Position numbers and translations under genes: made by a program. Shown here piece after piece: positions 17,140-26,557 of a stretch of 64,000 bases of DNA (position 1 is the stretch's first letter; every line of letters begins with the position of its first letter). The stretch is from positions 868,001 through 932,000 of the forward strand of contig NZ_CP083952.1 of the NCBI RefSeq assembly GCF_006442545.2, read 5' to 3'. The notes below the pieces were generated by a model. That model saw nothing but the letters and a program-made list of their open reading frames with translations. It did not search any database and had not been told where the DNA came from. Source of the stretch: Mesorhizobium sp. B2-1-8 (GTDB lineage Bacteria; Pseudomonadota; Alphaproteobacteria; Rhizobiales; Rhizobiaceae).

Positions 17140-18204
17140 TCACTGCGTCAGCGCGGTGTCCGAGGGCCGCTTGTTGAAGTCGCATTTGCCGGTGACGTTG
17201 TAGAAGAAATCGGCGTTGCTGACCGGCGCCGGGACCGGATTGCCGCCGTCTTCCCAGGCCTGATAGGCTGTCGCGCCGCAAGGGACGACGCCGAAGATGT
17301 CGACGGGCTGGCCGGTGGCGGTCTCGGTCAGGTTGGTTGCGCTCAACCCGCTATAGAGCCGGTTGGACGTCGCCGGATCGTTCGACATCAGCTTTTTCGG
17401 GTTGCCTGACGGCACATCCATCTGCAAATAGAGGCCGCCCATCGCGCTGACGTCGATCGCCGCGCCGGCGCTGTTGGCCGGGTACATCGTGTCGACACAG
17501 TAATATTTCGTGCCGCTCGCATCGGTCTTGAGCGTCACGCCCTTCGGCGCCTTGCTGCCGACGGTGCAGACCTGCGTCTGGACCAGGGTGGTGACGGTCT
17601 TGCCGCTTGAATCGGTGGTGAGGACGTTGACATTGGTGGTGCCATAGCCCTTCGGGTCACCGGTCTGGCCATAGGTGTAGTCGATCGTCATCAGCGGCTT
17701 GGCCACCGTCGCGCCGAATTGCGTGCCGTAGAGGGTCATCGTCTTGTTCCAGTATCCCGACACGCCGGAGACCTTGAACGTCGCCGCAACCAGCGCCGGC
17801 GGCTTGCTGACCGCCGCACCCACGGCGATCGGCACGGTATTGATCCTGGCGATGCTCATGAAAACAGTCGGCATGGCGAAACTTGCCGTGGCCTGCGCGG
17901 TGGTGGCGGTGGCGGTGGTGCCCGCAACGAAGTTGGTCAGCGTCGCGGTGCCCTGTCCGCCGTTGGCGATGAAGGAATCCTGCAGCAGCGTCTGGCGCTG
18001 CGGCAGCGTCGACGTGGTATCCATGGTGGTGATCGCCAGGATCGCTGCATCCAGCGCCTGCTGCTGGTTGGACCTGGTCTGCACCGCGCTGGTATAGTCG
18101 ACCGAGAAGCCGACAACCGCGATCAGCGGCATCAGCATCACCAGGAAGAGCGGCATCATCGACCCGCTGCGGGAACGGGCAAAGCCGCGCAAAACCCTGA
18201 ACAT
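17140..18204 (-). CDS. TadG-like Flp pilus assembly / TadE-N domain protein
   Basis: Secreted or membrane-anchored protein of 354 residues. The N-terminus RGFARSRSGSMMPLFLVMLM followed by a hydrophobic helix and DYTSAVQTRSNQQQALDAA is the prepilin-like region of TadE/TadG proteins. The rest is a Thr/Ala/Gly-rich extracytoplasmic domain with four cysteines in the last half (QVCTVG, YYCVD, VPCGA, GKCDF). There are no other tad or cpa genes in the window, so it may be an orphan surface protein. An in-frame ATG seven codons earlier (18225) is an alternative start. Confidence 0.7.
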   Translation of the reverse strand: MFRVLRGFARSRSGSMMPLFLVMLMPLIAVVGFSVDYTSAVQTRSNQQQALDAAILAITTMDTTSTLPQRQTLLQDSFIANGGQGTATLTNFVAGTTATATTAQATASFAMPTVFMSIARINTVPIAVGAAVSKPPALVAATFKVSGVSGYWNKTMTLYGTQFGATVAKPLMTIDYTYGQTGDPKGYGTTNVNVLTTDSSGKTVTTLVQTQVCTVGSKAPKGVTLKTDASGTKYYCVDTMYPANSAGAAIDVSAMGGLYLQMDVPSGNPKKLMSNDPATSNRLYSGLSATNLTETATGQPVDIFGVVPCGATAYQAWEDGGNPVPAPVSNADFFYNVTGKCDFNKRPSDTALTQ

Positions 18205-18413
18205 TTCCAAACCCCCAACGGACATTAGCGACCGTGCATTTACCACACAGCCGGCAAACCAAGGTCTAATGTGATCGATCAAAGTTTACGCATTCTTCGC
18301 CCGCGGGCCGGTTTTCCCGGTTTCTTGGCTGATGTCACCGCTTTGTGAGCGGCAAGACAGCCCTTGCGCCGCAAGCCTTGCCGCCGGTTGCCGCCCCTGC
18401 TAAAGCGCGCGGC

Positions 18414-20219
18414 ATGAGCACGCCCCTCGACCACATCAGAAATTTTTCCATCGTCGCCCATATCGACCATGGCAAATCCACGCTTGCCGACCGCCTGATC
18501 CAGTCGACAGGTGGGCTGGAGCTGCGCGACATGAAGGAGCAGGTGCTGGACTCGATGGACATCGAGCGCGAGCGCGGCATCACCATCAAGGCGCAGACGG
18601 TGCGGCTGAAATACCGCGCCAACAATGGCGAGGACTATATCCTCAACCTCATCGACACGCCCGGCCATGTCGACTTCGCCTATGAAGTGTCGCGGTCGCT
18701 CGCCGCCTGCGAGGGCTCGCTGCTGGTCGTCGACGCAAGCCAAGGCGTCGAGGCGCAGACGCTGGCCAATGTCTACCAGGCGATCGACAACAACCACGAG
18801 ATCGTCGTGGTGCTGAACAAGGTCGACCTGCCGGCCGCCGAGCCCGAGCGCATCCGCGAGCAGGTCGAGGAGGTGATCGGCATCGACGCCTCGGGCGCCG
18901 TGCTGATTTCGGCCAAGACTGGCCTCGGCATTCCCGACGTGCTGGAAGCCATCGTCCACCAATTGCCGCCGCCGCGCGAGGGCGACGCATCAGCCCCCCT
19001 GAAGGCGATGCTGGTCGACAGCTGGTACGACGCCTATCTCGGCGTCATCGTGCTGGTGCGCGTCATCGACGGCGTGCTGAAGAAGGGCCAGACCATCCGC
19101 ATGATGGGCACGGGCGCCAAATACCTGGTCGAGCGCACCGGCGTGTTCACGCCCGCCCGCATCAATGTCGAGGAGCTCGGCCCCGGCGAGTTCGGTTTCT
19201 TCACCGGCTCGATCAAGGAAGTGGCCGACACCCGCGTCGGCGACACCATCACCGAGGACAAGCGCCAGACCGCGCACGCCCTGCCCGGCTTCAAGCCGGC
19301 GCAGCCGGTGGTGTTCTGCGGCCTGTTCCCGGTCGACGCCGCCGATTTCGAGGATCTGCGCGCCGCCGTCGGCAAGCTGCGCCTCAACGACGCTTCTTTC
19401 TCCTATGAGATGGAAACCAGTGCCGCGCTCGGCTTCGGCTATCGCTGCGGATTCCTGGGCCTCTTGCATCTCGAAATCATCCAGGAGCGGCTGGAGCGCG
19501 AGTTCAACCTCGACCTGATCGCCACCGCGCCGAGCGTCGTCTACCGCCTGCTGCTCAATGACGGCTCGGTCAAGGAACTGCACAACCCGGCCGACATGCC
19601 CGACGTGGTGAAAATCTCGGCCATCGAGGAGCCGTGGATCCGCGCCACCATCCTGACCCCCGACGATTATCTCGGCGGAATCCTGAAACTCTGCCAGGAC
19701 CGGCGCGGCATCCAGGCCGACCTCTCCTATGTCGGCAAGCGCGCCATGCTGACCTACGATTTGCCGCTCAACGAAGTCGTCTTCGATTTCTACGACCGGC
19801 TGAAGTCGATCTCAAAAGGCTACGCCTCGTTCGACTATCACCTGACCGACTACCGCGAGGGCGACCTCGTGAAGATGTCGATCCTGGTCAATGAGGAGCC
19901 CGTCGACGCGCTGTCGATGCTGGTGCACCGCACGGCGGCCGAAAAGCGCGGCCGGCAGATGTGCGAGAAACTGAAGGAGCTGATCCCGCATCACCTCTTC
20001 AAGATCCCGATCCAGGCGGCCATCGGCGGCAAGGTCATCGCCCGCGAAACCATCTCGGCCCTGCGCAAGGACGTGACGGCAAAGTGCTACGGCGGCGACG
20101 TGTCGCGCAAGCGCAAGCTCTTGGACAAGCAGAAAGAGGGCAAGAAGCGGATGCGGCAATTTGGGAAGGTGGATATCCCGCAGGAGGCGTTTATCCAGGC
20201 GCTGAAGATGGGCGATTGA
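18414..20219 (+). CDS. lepA: Elongation factor 4 (back-translocating GTPase)
   Basis: Ribosome-associated translational GTPase, 601 residues, full family length. The G-domain motifs are AHIDHGKST (G1), RGITIKAQ (G2), DTPGHVDF (G3) and NKVDLP (G4). The LepA-specific C-terminal domain is seen in [20 protein letters not shown] and [12 protein letters not shown]. The ATG at 18414 ([16 protein letters not shown]) is the family start; an in-frame start 23 codons upstream is rejected. The gene marks the core-genome edge before the AT-rich island. Confidence 0.95.
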   Translation: MSTPLDHIRNFSIVAHIDHGKSTLADRLIQSTGGLELRDMKEQVLDSMDIERERGITIKAQTVRLKYRANNGEDYILNLIDTPGHVDFAYEVSRSLAACEGSLLVVDASQGVEAQTLANVYQAIDNNHEIVVVLNKVDLPAAEPERIREQVEEVIGIDASGAVLISAKTGLGIPDVLEAIVHQLPPPREGDASAPLKAMLVDSWYDAYLGVIVLVRVIDGVLKKGQTIRMMGTGAKYLVERTGVFTPARINVEELGPGEFGFFTGSIKEVADTRVGDTITEDKRQTAHALPGFKPAQPVVFCGLFPVDAADFEDLRAAVGKLRLNDASFSYEMETSAALGFGYRCGFLGLLHLEIIQERLEREFNLDLIATAPSVVYRLLLNDGSVKELHNPADMPDVVKISAIEEPWIRATILTPDDYLGGILKLCQDRRGIQADLSYVGKRAMLTYDLPLNEVVFDFYDRLKSISKGYASFDYHLTDYREGDLVKMSILVNEEPVDALSMLVHRTAAEKRGRQMCEKLKELIPHHLFKIPIQAAIGGKVIARETISALRKDVTAKCYGGDVSRKRKLLDKQKEGKKRMRQFGKVDIPQEAFIQALKMGD

Positions 20220-20703
20220 GAAGCCGGTTGGCGCGTAGCGCCAAGACATCGATCCGGTGGATCGATGGCAGGCTTCGAAAGCGGGGGAGTTGCCGGAGGC
20301 AGCGGGCCCCCCGCCAGCGCGGCGCTGACGCTGCGCGGTGGAGTTACTCGCCATCAGGACTCTCTGTCATCCGGCTTGGCGATACCTTAAAGAACGTTCC
20401 CTAGACCGCTCCATTAAATGACCAGTTTGCTCGCCACGTTTCTGCCAATTAACCGTTTTCAAGCTGGAATTGGGCCTGCCCGTTACTGAGCCGTTGCGGT
20501 AGTCATCACCTGAATTTTTTCTTAGCCATCGCGGCCATTCTTTGACCAGAATGGTGAACGCATCGCGATTCGCATCAATCCGAAAACGCTATCCGCTGCT
20601 GCATTGTGCTGGGTGATCTAGTTTGGAACGTCGCAGAGCTTGCGGGGCGTCGAGAAATACGTTTGAGTTGCACCTAGCCCCCGAACGCACCAGGAATCGC
20701 AAT
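20220..20703. other. 484-base gap between lepA and the AT-rich island
   Basis: Opens with a 7-bp hairpin TTGGCGC-GTA-GCGCCAA (20228-20244) that may end lepA. It then becomes less GC-rich from about 20400 toward the ParA gene. No repeat copy, tRNA or integrase is seen, so I find no attachment site for the island. Confidence 0.4.
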
Positions 20704-21738
20704 ATGAAAGTCATTTCCTTTTTCAATAATAAAGGCGGCGTCGGAAAGACGACGTTGACGGGAAATATCTGCGCATATCTTGCTATCGAGATGAAAAAAC
20801 GGATACTCGTCGTCGATGCTGATCCGCAGTGCAATGTCACTCAGTTTATTCTTGGTGATGAAAAAACAATAAACATGTATTGGCCGGAGTCGGAGCCAAA
20901 ATATAACTTGCGTACAAATACGATTCTTGACGTTGTTCAGCCGATACTTGACGGAGACGCTTCCGTAAATCCATCCGTCAAATTCCTATCGTCAAAGACG
21001 AATAGGTTCGGAGTATCTCTTCTTCCGGGGCACCCTCGTTTCTCCTTGCTGGAGGATGCCTTGTCGGCTGCTTGGACGGAGCTACCAAGTGGAAAGCCTG
21101 GCGGGTTTCGAATATCAAATTGGCTTAGAACTTTTCTCAAGAAATGCGAGAGTGATTTTGATTTTGTATTTGTGGATGTGAGCCCATCTTTGGGCGCACT
21201 GAACAGGTCGATACTTTTGTCGTGCAATCATTTCATTTCACCGTTGGGGGCAGATGCATTTAGCATTTTGGGCCTGCGCAATATCGCAAGCTGGATGGCG
21301 GGATGGATAAAATACTACGAGGTCGGCCTTGAGCAGTCTGAGAGATTGAACCCTGGAAGCCTGGAAAGGTATGAAGTTCCAAAAGAGATCCCTGTCCGCA
21401 ATGGATATGTGGGCTACACTTTGCAGCAATACATCGCCAAGGCCAAGGAAGGGGTGCGACGACCAACCAAAGCATATGAGAGAATTCTTGAGGATTTACC
21501 TGACGAAGTTAGAAAGTATATGATTGATTTCAGTCCGGAAAAGGACCTTACGAAACTACATCTGGGAGACGTTCCCAACTTATATAGCCTCATCCCGCTA
21601 GCGCAATCATCAAACGCCCCTATAATCGCCTTGCGCTCGAAGGACGGCCTTGTAGGGAGCCAGTTTCTCCAAGCGTCTGAATACACCGATATCATTAGCA
21701 GACTAGCGAAGAAGATACTTGAGGGCATCGATGGCTAG
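20704..21738 (+). CDS. ParA/Soj-type P-loop ATPase paired with a SIR2 gene
   Basis: ATPase of 344 residues. The N-terminal deviant Walker A is NNKGGVGKTT, with the signature lysine at residue 10 and the P-loop lysine at 15. VVDADPQCN follows at about residues 39-47, and the Walker B region is FVFVDVSPSLGALN. A GADAFSILGLRNIASWMAGW helix and a C-terminal extension of about 130 residues make it longer than chromosomal ParA. No ParB-like gene or parS site lies beside it, so segregation is unlikely. The stop is overlapped by 8 bases by the SIR2 gene. Base composition differs sharply from its neighbours (24 and 21 G+C in two 60-base samples, 20701-20760 and 21481-21540), indicating transfer. Start chosen at 20704, preceded by AGGAAT. 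Confidence 0.82.
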   Translation: MKVISFFNNKGGVGKTTLTGNICAYLAIEMKKRILVVDADPQCNVTQFILGDEKTINMYWPESEPKYNLRTNTILDVVQPILDGDASVNPSVKFLSSKTNRFGVSLLPGHPRFSLLEDALSAAWTELPSGKPGGFRISNWLRTFLKKCESDFDFVFVDVSPSLGALNRSILLSCNHFISPLGADAFSILGLRNIASWMAGWIKYYEVGLEQSERLNPGSLERYEVPKEIPVRNGYVGYTLQQYIAKAKEGVRRPTKAYERILEDLPDEVRKYMIDFSPEKDLTKLHLGDVPNLYSLIPLAQSSNAPIIALRSKDGLVGSQFLQASEYTDIISRLAKKILEGIDG

Positions 21739-22597
21739 AATTTGGCCAGAAGCGCTGGTCCGCGAGTTTGCCGAAAGGCGCGCTGTCTTATTTCTTGGTG
21801 CCGGCTTTTCTATCGCCACGGCACATGCAGATGGCAAGACATTCCCGAGCTGGACTGATTTGCTATTCTCGCTATCGGAAAAATTACCAAAGAAGGTCGA
21901 GCAGGATGCGGTGCGTAAGCTGCTTAAGTTTCAGAATTATCTGGATGCCGCGCAGATTATTTGGGATGAAGTTCCTGTCGCAGACCTTCGGCAAAAGCTT
22001 GTAGACACATTTTCTTTGAAGCTCAGCTCTCCTCAAGATCTTTATCGACATATTATTGAAATTGACCCTCAGGTAATATTGACAACCAACTACGACAAGC
22101 TCATTGAGACGGCGCTGGCCGGTCTGTCAAAAAACGCCGACGCATACAACGTGTGTCTATATAATCAAGGTCATGCTCTTGATGATATTCGGTCTCCACA
22201 GCGATCGATTCTGAAGGTTCATGGGTGCGTGACTCAACCAGATGACATTATACTGACTAGACTGCAATACTTTGAGGCCCGGCGAAAATATCCCGCTTAT
22301 TTTCAGACTGTGTCTGCCGTATTGACTATTAATACGACCTTGTTCCTAGGGTACTCTCTGTCGGACCCAGATATACAGCTAATATTGGAGTTTAATAACT
22401 TATCGACCCCATCGAGAAACCCTCATTATGCACTTGTCCAGAAGTTACCGCATTCGTCCGTAAGGAGCGCACTGGCAAAGACCTACAACATCCATTTCAT
22501 AGAATACCCTGTAGGGGATCATTCGAAGATGGCTTTGTTCTTTTCGGAGCTGTCAGCAAATGTCGTCGAATTTAGACGAACTCGAGGAATCCCATAG
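21731..22597 (+). CDS. SIR2-family (SIR2_2) NAD-binding domain protein
   Basis: Protein of 288 residues that is essentially one SIR2 domain. FLGAGFS (GAGFS at 23-27) is the NAD-binding start, LTTNYD (119-122 TNYD) holds the conserved Asn, KVHG supplies the candidate catalytic His 164, and LGYSLSD (207-212) closes the fold. SIR2 domains of this bacterial group in Thoeris, DSR and pAgo-associated systems are NADases that abort phage infection. This protein lacks the extra sensor domain those usually carry. Its ATG lies 8 bases inside the ParA-like gene, so the two are co-translated and probably act together. AT-rich like its partner. The defence role is inference. Confidence 0.82.
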   Translation: MARIWPEALVREFAERRAVLFLGAGFSIATAHADGKTFPSWTDLLFSLSEKLPKKVEQDAVRKLLKFQNYLDAAQIIWDEVPVADLRQKLVDTFSLKLSSPQDLYRHIIEIDPQVILTTNYDKLIETALAGLSKNADAYNVCLYNQGHALDDIRSPQRSILKVHGCVTQPDDIILTRLQYFEARRKYPAYFQTVSAVLTINTTLFLGYSLSDPDIQLILEFNNLSTPSRNPHYALVQKLPHSSVRSALAKTYNIHFIEYPVGDHSKMALFFSELSANVVEFRRTRGIP

Positions 22598-22854
22598 GGC
22601 AATTCCTCGTTACCTCGCCCGCTTTCTCCTTCTCTATTCCCTTATCCAGCCCATCCAAATTCGCAAGAGCGTCGAGCAACACCTTGCACCAAGGCGCTGT
22701 TTGTCGACGCGGCTGCCGCCGAGGCACTGGCGTTCCGGGCGCTTTCGTCCGACACCGCCCGAACCGAACATCGCGTTTCGCTCTGATTGTCGTGCCGCAC
22801 CTTTGAAAAGGCTCGGCTGCGAAGTATCCTCCGCACGGCTTAGGGAAACATCAC

Positions 22855-23367
22855 ATGCGCATCACCCTCGACGTCACCGCCTCACTCGGCCTCGCCATAG
22901 GCGGCATCTTCGGCCTTGCCGGCACCTTCGTGGCAAGCAATGCGTTGCGCGAGACGCTGTGGGCGATCGATGGCGTGGCGCTGGTGGTGGCCGCAGCACT
23001 TCTGACGATGAAATACCAGCGCCTCGGCAATGATTGCGTGGCCGCGGGGTTCCTGACCTTCCTGGCAGGCGAGAGCCTGCTTCTGGCCGGCAATGCGGCG
23101 GGCTTGCAGGCCAGCGTGCCTTCCTATGTCGGCGGCATCTCGCTCTGGGCGGCGGCTCTGGTCATGATCAGCGCGCCGAACACTTTCGCGCCGTGGATGC
23201 GGCTGACCGCGCTCGTCGCCGCCCTGCTGTTCCTGGTGTCGGTGGGCATGGTGCTGTGGGGCGCGCCCTTGCTGCCGACCTCGGCGCCGCTGCCGGCGGC
23301 AGGTTATCCCTTCCTGGTGGCGACCTTCGCCGGCTGGATCTGGACGCTGATGAGGCCGGCGCGATGA
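22855..23367 (+). CDS. Hypothetical multi-pass membrane protein
   Basis: Hypothetical protein of 170 residues with about six hydrophobic segments (for example LGLAIGGIFGLAGTFVA and LTALVAALLFLVSVGMVLWG) and few charged residues. Codon use is GC-rich, like the core genome and unlike the preceding SIR2 gene. TAGGGAAA lies 8-15 bases before the ATG at 22855. No family assigned; similar small integral-membrane proteins are common in rhizobia. Confidence 0.7.
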   Translation: MRITLDVTASLGLAIGGIFGLAGTFVASNALRETLWAIDGVALVVAAALLTMKYQRLGNDCVAAGFLTFLAGESLLLAGNAAGLQASVPSYVGGISLWAAALVMISAPNTFAPWMRLTALVAALLFLVSVGMVLWGAPLLPTSAPLPAAGYPFLVATFAGWIWTLMRPAR

Positions 23368-23384
23368 GCGGGACCGGGCGGCGC

Positions 23385-23583
23385 TTCTTCCTTCTCCCCT
23401 TGTGGGAGAAGGTGGATCGGCGCGTAGCGCCGAGACGGATGAGGGGTGCGTACAGAGTGAGAGGGTGACGTGTTTCGCGCCGATTTGGTGCGGCTTTTGA
23501 TGGTGCCGCCAAGCTGGAACACCCCTCATCCGTCTTGCCGCTTTGCGGCAATCCACCTTCTCCCACAAGGGGAGAAGGAAGAA
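23385..23583. repeat. Intergenic palindromic repeat, subtype C
   Basis: Both outer CTTCTCCCCTTGTGGGAGAAGG hairpins are intact and the inner CGCGTAGCGCCGAGACGGATG and TCCGTCTTGCCGCTTTGCGG arms face each other across about 70 unrelated central bases. Confidence 0.8.
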
Positions 23584-23675
23584 CGCTCTTCACCGTCCGG
23601 TCTGCACGTGCGCATTGACATCGCGCAAATACCGGCGCCTTTGAACCTCGGCCATTGGGGGCTAAGGGGGTATCC

Positions 23676-23771
23676 ATGAAAAAGATCTATGCAAAGCCGA
23701 CGCTGAGCAAGCGCGAGAAGCTTTCGGCCGTGACGGCCGGAGTCTGTCCGATATCGCACCCCTGCGGATAG
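23676..23771 (+). CDS. Orphan RiPP-precursor-like peptide with YxxPxL leader
   Basis: A 31-codon gene with a strong ribosome site (AGGGGG ending 5 bases before the ATG). The product starts MKKIYAKPTL. The YAKPTL word fits the Y-x-x-P-x-L motif that lasso-peptide leaders use to bind their RRE protein, and the leader ends SAVTA, with Thr at the penultimate position before a Gly, as in lasso precursors. The core would be GVCPISHPCG. It has two cysteines but no Asp or Glu at positions 7-9, so the standard lasso ring cannot form. No lasso B, C or RRE gene is in the window. Similar orphan peptides are annotated as putative RiPP precursors in Mesorhizobium. Role unknown. Confidence 0.65.
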   Translation: MKKIYAKPTLSKREKLSAVTAGVCPISHPCG

Positions 23772-24169
23772 CCTCCGCTTCAAGGCCCGCCCCGCCGGCT
23801 GGCCTGCCTGCGCTGGCGCTGAATGGCGCCTTTTCAGCCTGTCGCCGATTCCTATCCGAAGTCTCACGCGAGGGTCGGTACGAATTCGTACCAACTGCCC
23901 GGCTCGGTTGATCGCGCGGCGCGAGGCCGGTACATAAATCGGGCGGCGGACCTTTATAAGGTCGCTAGTGGCCGGCGCGGGGCTCAGGCAATTGTCTCAC
24001 CGGCATCGCGCCGGCCATCTTCCCCGAACGATAGGTGCACCAAAGGCGCTCCGCATCCCGCGGCTCCCGGTGCTGACTTTCGCCCGTTGGATCCAGACGC
24101 GGGTGAGGGCCGGGCGGTAGCTGGTACGTCGAGGTCAATCCCCGTCGGAGACAGGAAAATCAGCGTTGG
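23772..24169. other. Non-coding stretch with two operator-like palindromes
   Basis: About 400 bases without a convincing gene. It holds a perfect 16-bp palindrome GGTACGAATTCGTACC (23877-23892) and, 57 bases further on, GACCTT-TAT-AAGGTC (23949-23963). These resemble binding sites for dimeric regulators, but no gene starts close downstream on either strand. Confidence 0.4.
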
Positions 24170-24400
24170 CGCTGCCCCTCACCTGCCTGCCGGCATCCTC
24201 TCCCCGTAAACGGGGCGAGGGACGCTGTCATGGCGGCTTTCGCCAATCGCCAGCGTTTGCGGAAAATACGCGGCGTTGCGGCCAGCTACTCTCGCCCCGT
24301 CTACGGGGAGTTGAGGAGCGGTCCGCATAGCGGACGAAAAGCCAACTGCTTGGCTTTTCGAGCGACGGACGCCGGCAGGACAGTGAGGGGCGGCGCGACG
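24170..24400. repeat. Composite repeat subtype A carrying an inserted double hairpin
   Basis: The left arm (GCTGCCCCTCACCTGCCTGC) and the right end (GCCGGCAGGACAGTGAGGGG) are normal, and the centre has TTTCGCCAATCGCCAGCG. Between the right-hand CTACGGGGAG and the right end lie two extra hairpins: GTCCGC-ATA-GCGGAC (24321-24335) and CGAAAAGCCAA-CTGC-TTGGCTTTTCG (24335-24360). Confidence 0.7.
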
Positions 24401-24424
24401 TCTAAGGTTGGCGCCGCGCCCGCC

Positions 24425-26065
24425 TCAGCTTTCGATCCAGACCTTCTCGAAATGCTGTTCGAGCGCCTGGTGCTGTTCGCAGCCTTCGATGCCTTTGCGG
24501 TAGGTGCGGTAGACCGAGCGCCAGTAGGGCTGGATGATGATGCCGGAGTCGCGCAAATTCTGCTCGATCTTGGCCATGATCTCCTTGCGGGCCTTGGGGT
24601 CGGGCATGGCCAGCGCCTTGTCGAGCAGTTCGTCGAACTCCTTGTTGGCGTAGGCGCTCTCGTTCCAGGCGGCGCCGGACTTGTACGCCAGCGCCAGCAC
24701 CTGGACGCCGAGCGGGCGGCCGAGCCATTCGGTGCAGGAGTAGGGGAACTTGCTCCAGTCGTTCCAGAAGGTGGCGGCGGGCAGCACGGTGCGCTTGATC
24801 TTGAGGCCGGCCTCGCGGATTTGCGCCGCGATGGCGTCGGCTGTGTTCTTCTGCCATTCGATGTCGACCGAGATCAGCTCGTATTCGTGGTCCGCCTTGC
24901 CGGATTCGGCGAGCAGTTTCCTGGCCTGCTCCACATCGCGCTTGGCCGGGCCGATATCGGCGTATTCGGGGTGCATGGGGCCGACATGGTGGTTGTCGGC
25001 GGGTTTGCCGCGGCCGTCGAGGCCGAGCTTCAGCACGGCCGAATTGTCGACGGCGAGCTGCGCGGCGCGGCGCACCTTGACGTCGTCATAGGGCGCGTTG
25101 CCGACATTGAAGCGGGCGACGATGGTCGAGCCGGTGGCGATCTCGGAATTCTTCAGCCCCATCTTGTCGGTCTGCGAGACGGCGTCGGAAGCGGTCTCGT
25201 GGTCGGTGTCGATCTCGCCGGATTCGAACGCCGACAGCATGGCGTTGGGGTCGGAGCCGTAGTCGATCCACTGGATGCCATCGAGGTAGAACTCGCCCTT
25301 CCACCACGGCTTGTCCTTGCGCTTGACCTCCGCGCCGGTCTCGGCGTCCCATTTGACCAGCTCGCAGGGGCCGGTGGTGATCGCCAGCGCCTTCATGGGA
25401 TCGCCGTCGCCGTCATAGGAGCGGTGCATGATCAGCGCGGGATAGTCGGCCATGCCGGCGATCAGCGAAATGTCGGGTTTCGGCAAATTGAGTTTTATGG
25501 TGAAGTCGTCGACCTTCTCGATGCCGCCATCGACCACCTTCTTGGTGTCGGCGTTGACCAGAGCGCCCATGCGCGCGGCGACCGAATTGCCGGCAACGCC
25601 GGCCTCGCACCAGCGGGTGAGGTTGTGGACGACATCGTCCGCGTTGAAGGCATCGCCGTTCGACCAGGTGATGCCCTTGCGCACATGCAGCGTCAGCGTC
25701 CGGGCGTCGTCGCTCATCTCCCATTTTTCCAGCAGCCAGGGCTCGAACGAGAAATCGGTGTTCCAGCGCACCAGATATTCGTTGCAGTGGCGCGCGATGT
25801 TGGACATCTCGACGCCGTCGAAGGTGCGCGGGTCCTTGAAACCCTTGACGTTCATGGCGACGCGGAGAATGCCGCCCTTTTTGGGCTCGGCGGCGCGGGC
25901 CGGGGTCGCGGCGATGCCGCCCAGGGCAAAGGCGCCGGCGGCGCTGACGCCGAGCCCGGCCATCAGCGCCAGATATTCGCGGCGGCTGATGCCGCCCGTC
26001 CTGAAATCGTCGGCGACGGATTTGGCGCGCGGGTGGAGCTTGCGGTCGGTCAGCATGAATTTCAT
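24425..26065 (-). CDS. Peptide/nickel-type ABC transporter substrate-binding protein (SBP family 5), Tat signal
   Basis: Periplasmic solute-binding protein of 546 residues for an oligopeptide-class ABC importer. A twin-arginine leader ([14 protein letters not shown], about residues 24-37) precedes a hydrophobic stretch and [13 protein letters not shown]_5 features follow: [36 protein letters not shown] and [16 protein letters not shown] is 6 bases before the chosen ATG at 26065; a longer in-frame reading enters a repeat and is rejected. No permease or ATPase gene is adjacent, so it either serves a transporter encoded elsewhere or is a sensor-type binding protein. Ligand unknown. Confidence 0.88.
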   Translation of the reverse strand: MKFMLTDRKLHPRAKSVADDFRTGGISRREYLALMAGLGVSAAGAFALGGIAATPARAAEPKKGGILRVAMNVKGFKDPRTFDGVEMSNIARHCNEYLVRWNTDFSFEPWLLEKWEMSDDARTLTLHVRKGITWSNGDAFNADDVVHNLTRWCEAGVAGNSVAARMGALVNADTKKVVDGGIEKVDDFTIKLNLPKPDISLIAGMADYPALIMHRSYDGDGDPMKALAITTGPCELVKWDAETGAEVKRKDKPWWKGEFYLDGIQWIDYGSDPNAMLSAFESGEIDTDHETASDAVSQTDKMGLKNSEIATGSTIVARFNVGNAPYDDVKVRRAAQLAVDNSAVLKLGLDGRGKPADNHHVGPMHPEYADIGPAKRDVEQARKLLAESGKADHEYELISVDIEWQKNTADAIAAQIREAGLKIKRTVLPAATFWNDWSKFPYSCTEWLGRPLGVQVLALAYKSGAAWNESAYANKEFDELLDKALAMPDPKARKEIMAKIEQNLRDSGIIIQPYWRSVYRTYRKGIEGCEQHQALEQHFEKVWIES

Positions 26066-26305
26066 CGTCGTTCCCTCTTTTGTTGGTACCTGCCGCCCAA
26101 AAGTGCCCGGCGGTTTGGGACGGCATGCACGAAAACAGGCGCGCCGAGGCCGGGGCTGCATCAGCCGGGGCGCCATTGCCTGAGAGGGAATGATAAAGCG
26201 GGGGGAGGTGGGGAAGTGTTCTGGAATCCGCAGGAGTTGTGCGCTGCTCCGCAAGAGGGGATGAGCGGTGTGGTTCAGAATTGGCCGACCGCCGAGTTCC
26301 TTCAC

Positions 26306-26461
26306 ACCCCCCTCTGTCCTGCCGGACATCTCCCCCGCAAGGGGGGAGATTGGCAGCTTCGGCGCTCCGCCGACTTTGAGACGTTGGAGATTGGCGAAGG
26401 CAAAACACGACATCCGATCTCCCCCCTGGGGGGGAGATGGCCGGCAGGCCAGAGGGGGGTG
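26306..26461. repeat. Intergenic palindromic repeat, subtype B
   Basis: Outer ends ACCCCCCTCTGTCCTGCCGG and its inverse; each is followed inward by an ATCTCCCCC...GGGGGAGAT hairpin; the centre contains GATTGGCGAAGG. Same head-to-head order as subtype A. Confidence 0.85.
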
Positions 26462-26506
26462 CTGTCCCGCCAGCGTTGCCGAGATGACAAAGGGGATGAC
26501 GCCAAC

Positions 26507-26533
26507 AAAAAACCCGGCACGAGGCCGGGTTCT
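26507..26533 (-). terminator. Rho-independent terminator of secB
   Basis: Stem AACCCGGC (26511-26518) and GCCGGGTT (26524-26531) with a 5-base loop. Read on the minus strand it is followed by TTTTTT, starting 25 bases after the secB stop. A strong terminator. Confidence 0.9.
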
Positions 26534-26557
26534 TCAAGCGATCCCTGTCAGCCGAGA

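Noticed and set aside
20704..22597. ParA-SIR2 island considered as part of a prophage or plasmid partition locus
   Set aside because: No integrase, phage structural gene, ParB partner, replication gene or attachment duplication is visible around it.
23823..24209. 128-codon frame following the RiPP-like gene, considered as its modifying enzyme
   Set aside because: It runs into a subtype A repeat, has no ribosome site and shows no enzyme motif.
26066..26300. CCTGAGAGGG-like words upstream of the SBP gene considered as a thiamine riboswitch
   Set aside because: The other conserved parts of the TPP element are absent and the gene is not thiamine-related.
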